Source: an uncultured Verrucomicrobiota bacterium
GTDB lineage: Bacteria > Verrucomicrobiota > Kiritimatiellia > RFP12 > UBA1067
Direction: 5' to 3'
NCBI GenBank assembly: GCA_947305775.1
Contig: CAMZEN010000011.1
Location: forward strand, 1 to 57,442
Length of the DNA: 57,442 nucleotides
Positions 52,688-57,442 of the stretch are shown in pieces. The notes beneath the pieces were generated by a model. It was not told the origin of the DNA. It searched no databases and worked only from the letters and a program-made list of their open reading frames with translations. Each line of letters starts with the position of its first letter. Position 1 is the first letter of the stretch. A program made the position numbers and the translations under genes.

Positions 52688-54010
52688 ATGAAGCCATACC
52701 TTGATATCCTTAGGCTCGTTTGGCCGCTTGCGCTGGGCATGATCAACAACGCGGTCATGCAGTTTGTGGATCGCGCATATCTTGCGCACGAATCGATGGC
52801 TTCGCTTGAGGCGGCGTTGCCGGCGTCCATACTCGCATTCAACGTCATCGGGTTCTTCCAGTCGGTCGTTGCGTACTCCGGCACTTTCGTCGCACAGTAC
52901 CACGGCGCCGGCGACGGGCGGATGTGCCGCGCATGCCTTCGCGTCGGAACCATCCTTGCGCTTGCGTTTGGCGCAGTTGCGCTGCTTTTCGTTCCTGCGG
53001 GCATATGGCTTCTGGAGTGGCTTTCGGCGTCCCCGGAGGTCCTCTCGCGCGAAGTCTCCTACTACGGCATACTCATGGCGGGTGGCGTTTTTGTCTTTCT
53101 GCACATAGCCGTATCGTCGTACTTCACTGGGCGCGGGCAGACAAGGATTGTGTTTTGGGTGAACGTGCTCGGAAACGTATTCAACGCTGCGCTGGATCCG
53201 ATTCTCATCTTCGGACTGTGCGGCCTTCCGCGATTCGGCATCGCAGGTGCGGCATATGCGACAGTCGTCTCTATGATGCTTCAGTGGGCTGTGTTGTACA
53301 TTGCCGTGCGGCGTGCCGGCGGTTCGGCGGATGGCGTAAGACTTCTACCGCTAGCGGGACGCATCCTAAGGTTTGGCGTGCCGTCCGGCGCGTACACCGT
53401 CCTCAACCTGTTGTCATTCACGATATTCGTTTTCGTCACCGGAAAGGCGGGGGATGTCGCATTTGCGGTTTCTAACGCCTGCTTTACCGTGAACTATATG
53501 CTTTTTGCGCCCATGGAGGGTTTTGCGCTTGGTGCGGCGACGCTTGTGGGGCAGGCTCAGGGACGCGGCGATCCTGCCGCGGCAAACCGGGACGCCATGC
53601 GGACTCTTGCTCTTGGCGTAGGGTTCGTCGCGATACTCTCCGTCCTAGCGGTCGTGTTTTGCCGTCCCATATTGTCTCTTTTCGCGACGGAGTGTGCGGT
53701 GCGCGAGGAGTTCCTCTCGCTAGGCTTCACCTTGTTCTTGCTGATGGCCGGGTGGCAGGTTTTCGACGCCGCGGACGTGATAATCTCGGGTGCGCTCAAG
53801 GGGGCTGGCGACACCAAGTTCGTTTTGTGGTGGATGTTGGCTGTGGCGTTCGGGATATGGCTACCCCTCGTCTGGATTGTCGCGGAAGCGCATAACACGA
53901 TGCCCGCCCTTTGGGCGACGATGGTCGTATACGTGATGGTGATCTGCGTAGGGTCGCTAATCCGCTGGCGCCGCGGACGCTGGCGCTCGATCAACCTCGT
54001 TGAAGCATGA
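52688..54010 (+). CDS. MATE family efflux transporter
   Basis: This 440-residue inner-membrane protein has about 12 hydrophobic segments and the MATE two-bundle pattern: LVWPLALGMINNAVMQFVDRAYLAH at the N-terminus, GFFQSVVAYSGTFVAQYHGAGD, the mid-protein NVFNAALDPILIFG, APMEGFALGAATLVGQAQGRGDP starting the second half, and AADVIISGALKGAGDTKF. MATE proteins export drugs or metabolites using Na+ or H+ gradients; the substrate is unknown. The ATG at 52688 follows the queE stop by seven bases. The C-terminus is Arg-rich. Confidence 0.9.
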   Translation: MKPYLDILRLVWPLALGMINNAVMQFVDRAYLAHESMASLEAALPASILAFNVIGFFQSVVAYSGTFVAQYHGAGDGRMCRACLRVGTILALAFGAVALLFVPAGIWLLEWLSASPEVLSREVSYYGILMAGGVFVFLHIAVSSYFTGRGQTRIVFWVNVLGNVFNAALDPILIFGLCGLPRFGIAGAAYATVVSMMLQWAVLYIAVRRAGGSADGVRLLPLAGRILRFGVPSGAYTVLNLLSFTIFVFVTGKAGDVAFAVSNACFTVNYMLFAPMEGFALGAATLVGQAQGRGDPAAANRDAMRTLALGVGFVAILSVLAVVFCRPILSLFATECAVREEFLSLGFTLFLLMAGWQVFDAADVIISGALKGAGDTKFVLWWMLAVAFGIWLPLVWIVAEAHNTMPALWATMVVYVMVICVGSLIRWRRGRWRSINLVEA

Positions 54011-54096
54011 CCTGTCCGTGCTGCCGGCCTTGCCGCGGCGAGTTTACTCATTTCTACAGGACACCTTTGCCGAAGCGACGCCAGCTTTCCCAATGT

Positions 54097-54111
54097 GGGG
54101 ACGGTTCCCGC
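54097..54111. repeat. GGGGAC-type inverted repeat, copy 7
   Basis: GGGGACGGTTCCCGC, shortly after the MATE gene. Confidence 0.6.
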
Positions 54112-54114
54112 TTT

Positions 54115-54290
54115 CGAGCGCGTCCTTGCCTTTTCCAGAGTGCGGCTTGTTTCGCCGCAACCGTGCTCGCCTCTCGCTCGCGCCTCGCGCGAACCGAAGC
54201 CGTCCGCATCACTCAGCTCGCTCATCGCGTCTCGCCACCCTGCCTCGCTCGTAGTACATAAAGCATGCGTACTTCATGTCCTCCCCGGTA
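54115..54290 (-). repeat. Dispersed element, copy C
   Basis: On the minus strand it carries GAGGACATG, GAGTGATGCG, GGCTTCGGTTCGCGCGAGG blocks as at 49053-49190, followed directly by GGCGAGCACGG and TTGCGGCGAAACAAGCCGCA (54141-54160) as in copies A and B. The covarying central hairpin is absent. Confidence 0.75.
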
Positions 54291-54378
54291 CACATACCGG
54301 CTTCACGCCACAAAACCCAGCAAGTTTGGACTGCGGCAAGAAGCTAGCTTCTACCGACCGGCAGAGTGGGCATTATAA

Positions 54379-54458
54379 CTTGGGAGAGCGGGCGTCTCGC
54401 CCGCTCATAAGGAGAGTAAATCTTCCATCTACGCGGGCGAGACGCCCGCGCTCCCAGT
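54379..54458. repeat. REPIN-like unit 1
   Basis: TTGGGAGAGCGGGCGTCTCG-type left half and an ACGCGGGCGAGACGCCCGCG-type right half in inverted orientation around a 25-base centre; each half contains the palindrome GCGGGCG(TC/AG)..CGCCCGC. Total about 80 bases. Confidence 0.85.
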
Positions 54459-54519
54459 GATTCGCCCACCCCTAAGGTCAAACTCGCAAGCATATGCTAC
54501 CTTATCAATAAACCCGCCA

Positions 54520-54620
54520 GGGCGAACCATAACAGCCCTAGCGGACCATAACTCCGACGATAGCGGATCATAACCCATACGGTAAGGTCAAATCCGTTTG
54601 CCTTAGGGGACCATAACCCC
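54520..54620 (+). repeat. Four short repeats around GGA(C/T)CATAAC
   Basis: GCGAACCATAAC, GCGGACCATAAC, GCGGATCATAAC and GGGGACCATAAC occur within 100 bases, between the two REPIN-like units. A CCGTTTGCCTTAGGGG string here recalls the array at 14.39-14.47 kb. Confidence 0.6.
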
Positions 54621-54639
54621 TACCTCTAAGGGCGTAATA

Positions 54640-54718
54640 CTTGGGAGAGCGGGCGTCTCGCCCGCTCACAAGGTGAGTTAATCTTCATCTACGCGGGCGA
54701 GACGCCCGCGCTCCCAGT
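54640..54718. repeat. REPIN-like unit 2
   Basis: Nearly identical to unit 1 (one base shorter, a few changes in the centre), 182 bases downstream and in the same orientation. Confidence 0.85.
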
Positions 54719-54872
54719 TGTTGCGTCCGATCTCCCGGTGAGATGCGATTCTTTCGCATCTTTTCGCCGCGCTTGATACGAGCGCGGAAAAGCGGAAGGG
54801 AAGTATGCGCATTTTGAAAATGCGCACACTTTAGGCCTCTCGTGGGGCGTGTTCCTGCATGGTTAGAAAATG

Positions 54873-54926
54873 GCCTCGTTTCGGGTCGGAAACAGCCTCG
54901 TTTCGGGTCGGAAACAGCCTCGTTTT
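54873..54926. repeat. 22-bp tandem repeat, about 2.4 copies
   Basis: GCCTCGTTTCGGGTCGGAAA plus CA is repeated at 54873 and 54895, with a partial third copy at 54917. Confidence 0.9.
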
Positions 54927-54964
54927 CCCATTCTTTAGCCCAACCATTACGCTTGTTATGTAAA

Positions 54965-54987
54965 GGGTAGCCCTTTAAGGGCTACCC
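54965..54987. repeat. 23-bp perfect palindrome
   Basis: GGGTAGCCC, TTTAA, GGGCTACCC. A long A/T run follows on the right. It could act as a bidirectional terminator-like hairpin or operator. Confidence 0.7.
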
Positions 54988-55275
54988 GTATAATATAATA
55001 AATAATATACCAAACGCGCGCGCGAGGGCACGCGTACGCGCAAGGCGAAGATTTCTGAAAATAGTTTTTCTTTTTGGTGTTGCTCAAACGAGTAGTATGG
55101 TTGAGGGCGGCCTTCGTTTCAACGCTGTCTCTATATAGTTGTGGAGGGGGTTGTGCGAGTGCATGAACTCTAACCACAAAACAATAAAGATTTGATATAA
55201 TACCAATCACTCTTAAAGTCTGCGTCGGGAGTTGCGGTATGACAATGCTTGACGCAGACAGGAAGGATGGATGCT

Positions 55276-55449
55276 ATGAGAAATAAGATTGCTTTTACAG
55301 TGCGACTTCTCGCGCTTACGGTGGCATTTTGTATTGCATGCGGCGCGTAGGCCGCGATGGAAACGGTCGGAGGCTATACTTGGACGTGCCGCTTAAAAGA
55401 CAACACATCGAAGATTTTGGTATATTTTCACTTGGAGAATGTTTTATGA
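55276..55449 (+). pseudogene. Interrupted start of a BspA-like surface protein gene
   Basis: A ribosome site GGAAGGA precedes ATG 55276, which encodes a clear signal peptide MRNKIAFTVRLLALTVAFCI followed by ACGA and then TAG (55348-55350). Past the TAG the same frame continues AAMETVGGYTWTCRLKDNTSKI to a stop at 55447-55449. The GGYTWTCR stretch parallels [16 protein letters not shown] just after the signal peptide of the BspA-like gene at 56047. So this looks like the head of a sister gene that lost its repeats and gained a stop. A TATAAT box lies at 55196-55201. Confidence 0.6.
55397..55426 (+). promoter_or_regulatory. Promoter of the DUF1016 gene
   Basis: AAGACA (55397-55402) and TATATT (55421-55426) with an 18-base spacer, preceded by TTTTGG at the -10; predicted start about 13 bases before the ATG. 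Confidence 0.5.
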
Positions 55450-56033
55450 AGTCCGCGAATAAAATGAATCTTAATGTGCGTGTGATGACAGTGCGCTCAG
55501 AGTCACCCATGTCTTACGAAGACCTGGTTGACAAGATCGGCGCGGAATGGGAGCGGGGACGGCACAACGCGATCCGTGCGGTAAACATTGAATACGTGCA
55601 GACAAAATGGCGGATCGGGCGGTACATAGTCGAGTTTGAGCAACACGGCAGCGCAAGGGCGAAATATGGAACTGGCCTCATAGATAGATTGGCTCGTGAT
55701 CTCACGGCTCGGCATGGGCGAGGTTTCAGTCGCAGCAAGTTGATTTACGCCAGGCTCTTTTACATTGCCTTTCCAAAAAGTGCGACACTGTCGCACCTTT
55801 ATTTTGCGGCGGAAATGTCCGCTTCGGGCGACAACCCGCCGATAGGGATCGTGCTTGGTTCGGTTCGTGACCAGGTGGTCGTAGAATACGCCATGCGCGG
55901 CATTACCAATCGCATCTTTGTGAGCCGCTACCAGCTCTATCTCCCCGACAAGGAGCAGCTCAAGCGTGAACTCGCCTACGCGATAGAGGCGGAAGAAGGC
56001 AAGAAGAGGGCGAATAAACGGAAAACGATTTGA
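55446..56033 (+). CDS. DUF1016 (PDDEXK, YhcG-like) protein with an internal deletion
   Basis: This 195-residue protein has the N-terminal helical DUF1016 domain ([43 protein letters not shown] ... [26 protein letters not shown]), then jumps at about residue 125 ([20 protein letters not shown]) straight into the family's C-terminal segment [20 protein letters not shown] ... [17 protein letters not shown]. The middle, about 150 residues with the PD-(D/E)xK catalytic core, is missing although the frame is intact. A normal member is about 340-350 residues. GGAG lies 8 bases before the ATG at 55446. It probably lacks nuclease activity. It sits inside a BspA-like locus. Confidence 0.75.
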   Translation: MKSANKMNLNVRVMTVRSESPMSYEDLVDKIGAEWERGRHNAIRAVNIEYVQTKWRIGRYIVEFEQHGSARAKYGTGLIDRLARDLTARHGRGFSRSKLIYARLFYIAFPKSATLSHLYFAAEMSASGDNPPIGIVLGSVRDQVVVEYAMRGITNRIFVSRYQLYLPDKEQLKRELAYAIEAEEGKKRANKRKTI

Positions 56034-56046
56034 AAGGAACAACGAA

Positions 56047-57442
56047 ATGAAAAAGAAACTGATGATGATGGCTGTGGCGGCTGCCGCGGCGTTTGGTGCG
56101 TTGGCCGGTACTTGGACCGACCCGGATACGGGCTACATGTGGACTTACCGCATTAACGGCGATACGGCAGAGATATACGACGAATATGTGAGCTACGAAT
56201 GTGGGGAGGAATATTACCATAGATGTTGTGCCATCTGGCCATCTCCACGCGGTGCCATAACGATCCCATCCACGCTTGGCGGCAAGCCCGTGACGAGCAT
56301 CGGAAGTTATGCATTCCACGAATGCAGCGGGCTTACGAGCGTGACGATACCCGACAGCGTGACGAGCATCGGGGAGGATGCGTTCTCCGGCTGCAGCGGA
56401 CTTACGAGCGTGACGATACCTGACAGTGTTACGAGCATCGGGAATGGTGCGTTCTCAAGTTGCAGCGGGCTTACGAGCGTGCACATTACCGACCTTGCGA
56501 AATGGTGTAACAGTTCGGTTGGCTCAAGCTTCAGGACGGTACATAATCTCTATCTCAATAACAAGATGATTACGGATTTGGTGATTCCTGACGGTGTTAC
56601 GAGCATCGGGTCTTCTGCGTTCTCTGGTTGCAGCGGTCTTACGAGCGTGACGATACCTGACAGTGTTACGAGCATCGGGAATGGTGCGTTCTCAAGTTGC
56701 AGCGGGCTTACGAGCGTGACGATACCTGACAGCGTTACGAGCATCGGGAATTATGCGTTCTCTGGTTGCAGCGGTCTTACGAGCGTGACGATACCTGACA
56801 GCGTGACGAGCATCGGGTATTATGCGTTCTCCGGCTGCAGCGAATCGCTTTTCGATACAATGACGATTCCTGGTGTGGAACTAGTGGATGGCTGGGCGGT
56901 AGGACATACTAGTTCACTTTCCGGCAATCTGGATTTGACAGGGGTTCGCGGCATCGGGGATCATACATTCACGTATTGCAGCGGACTTACGAGCGTGACA
57001 ATACCCGACAGCGTGACGAGCATCGGGAACGAGGCGTTTGCGAATTGCAGCGGGCTTACGAGCGTGACGATCGGCAACAGCGTGACGAGCATCGGGTATC
57101 GTGCGTTCTTCGGCTGCAGCGGTCTTACGAGCGTGACGATCGGCAACAGCGTGACGAGCATCGGGTATTATGCGTTCTCCTGGTGCAGCGGTCTTACGAG
57201 CGTGACGATACCTGACAGCGTGACAAGCATCGGGGGTTATGCGTTCTACAATTGCAGCGGACTTACGAGCGTGATGATACCTGACAGCGTTACGAGCATC
57301 GGGTCTGATGCGTTCTCCGGCTGCAGCGGGCTTACGAGCGTGACGATACCCGACAGCGTGACGAGCATTGGGGATAGTGCGTTCTACAATTGCAGCGGGC
57401 TTACGAGCGTGACGATCGGCAACAGCGTTACGAGCATCGGGA
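56047..57442 (+). CDS. BspA-like leucine-rich repeat surface protein, 3' truncated by the window
   Basis: The frame is open to the window end (465 codons seen). It starts with a signal peptide [21 protein letters not shown], then [19 protein letters not shown]. From about residue 80 it is built of 23-residue LRR_5 repeats with the pattern [14 protein letters not shown].xAF..CSG, at least 12 copies, interrupted by a longer non-repeat unit ([18 protein letters not shown]) near residue 140 and another ([16 protein letters not shown]) near 275. Such proteins are surface-exposed and act in adhesion or glycan binding in gut and oral bacteria. AAAGGAA precedes the ATG, overlapping the end of the DUF1016 gene region. 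Confidence 0.9.
   Translation, partial: MKKKLMMMAVAAAAAFGALAGTWTDPDTGYMWTYRINGDTAEIYDEYVSYECGEEYYHRCCAIWPSPRGAITIPSTLGGKPVTSIGSYAFHECSGLTSVTIPDSVTSIGEDAFSGCSGLTSVTIPDSVTSIGNGAFSSCSGLTSVHITDLAKWCNSSVGSSFRTVHNLYLNNKMITDLVIPDGVTSIGSSAFSGCSGLTSVTIPDSVTSIGNGAFSSCSGLTSVTIPDSVTSIGNYAFSGCSGLTSVTIPDSVTSIGYYAFSGCSESLFDTMTIPGVELVDGWAVGHTSSLSGNLDLTGVRGIGDHTFTYCSGLTSVTIPDSVTSIGNEAFANCSGLTSVTIGNSVTSIGYRAFFGCSGLTSVTIGNSVTSIGYYAFSWCSGLTSVTIPDSVTSIGGYAFYNCSGLTSVMIPDSVTSIGSDAFSGCSGLTSVTIPDSVTSIGDSAFYNCSGLTSVTIGNSVTSIG

Larger units (their letters stand above)
54011..55275. other. Second repeat-rich stretch without a convincing gene
   Basis: It contains a GGGGAC repeat, the inverted element shared with 49.05-49.19 kb, two REPIN-like units, a set of GGACCATAAC repeats, 22-bp tandem repeats, a 23-bp palindrome and a TATAAT box at 55196-55201. 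No frame has a family match; frames here are Arg/Ser-rich products of the repeats. Confidence 0.6.

Overview
The window reads as a high-GC bacterial chromosome, most likely from a gut member of the PVC superphylum (Kiritimatiellota or Lentisphaerota-like). That placement is an inference. It rests on the mix of a compact housekeeping backbone, a GH110 glycosidase, BspA-like leucine-rich repeat surface proteins, a CesT-type secretion chaperone, putative-Ig exported proteins and many small dispersed inverted repeats. No rRNA or tRNA gene was seen. A recurrent promoter core, GGTATAAT, sits before many transcription units, and three genes start only 6 to 8 bases after it, so they look leaderless.

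Layout. 1-13.4 kb: the end of an exported Ig-like protein, then tightly overlapping housekeeping genes: coaE-rho-uvrA-D-aminoacylase, a ferredoxin overlapping a heavy-metal exporter, yihY-rfbD-purB and an ArgA-like acetyltransferase, converging on nth. 14.1-15.7 kb: a decayed element of small minus-strand genes, one frameshifted, with short repeats. 15.8-29.5 kb: a defence island. It holds a type I restriction-modification operon (hsdM - HUH/Y1 fusion gene - hsdS - hsdR) followed by a GIY-YIG protein, a possible structured RNA, a phosphoesterase cassette between 106-bp direct repeats, an ATPase/TOPRIM pair of RloA/RloB (AbiL) type, a Fic protein and a DUF4186 protein. 29.5-38.46 kb: an S10-spc ribosomal protein operon with a long leader. 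It lacks rpmC and rpmD and ends at a terminator after rplO, without secY.

38.5-41 kb: accessory remnants (DUF433, RhuM), a membrane protein with 75-residue repeats and a CesT-family chaperone. 41-46.8 kb: rpsT, pgk and tkt-epimerase-tatD. 46.8-48.3 kb: a GH110 alpha-galactosidase on the minus strand. 48.3-49.7 kb: a gene-poor, repeat-filled stretch. 49.7-54 kb: rfbA, an exported coiled-coil protein, rsmE-queE-MATE. 54-55.3 kb: a second repeat-rich stretch with two REPIN-like units. 55.3-57.4 kb: an interrupted BspA-like gene start, an internally deleted DUF1016 nuclease gene, and a BspA-like gene that runs off the window.

Most notable signals: (1) the HUH-nuclease/Rossmann-like fusion gene translationally embedded between hsdM and hsdS; (2) an hsdS with three TAEL spacer repeats and a G9 tract between its two target-recognition halves, predicting switchable specificity; (3) a dispersed hairpin repeat whose two full copies show compensatory base changes in both stems; (4) a possible unrecognised structured RNA near 24.0-24.26 kb.
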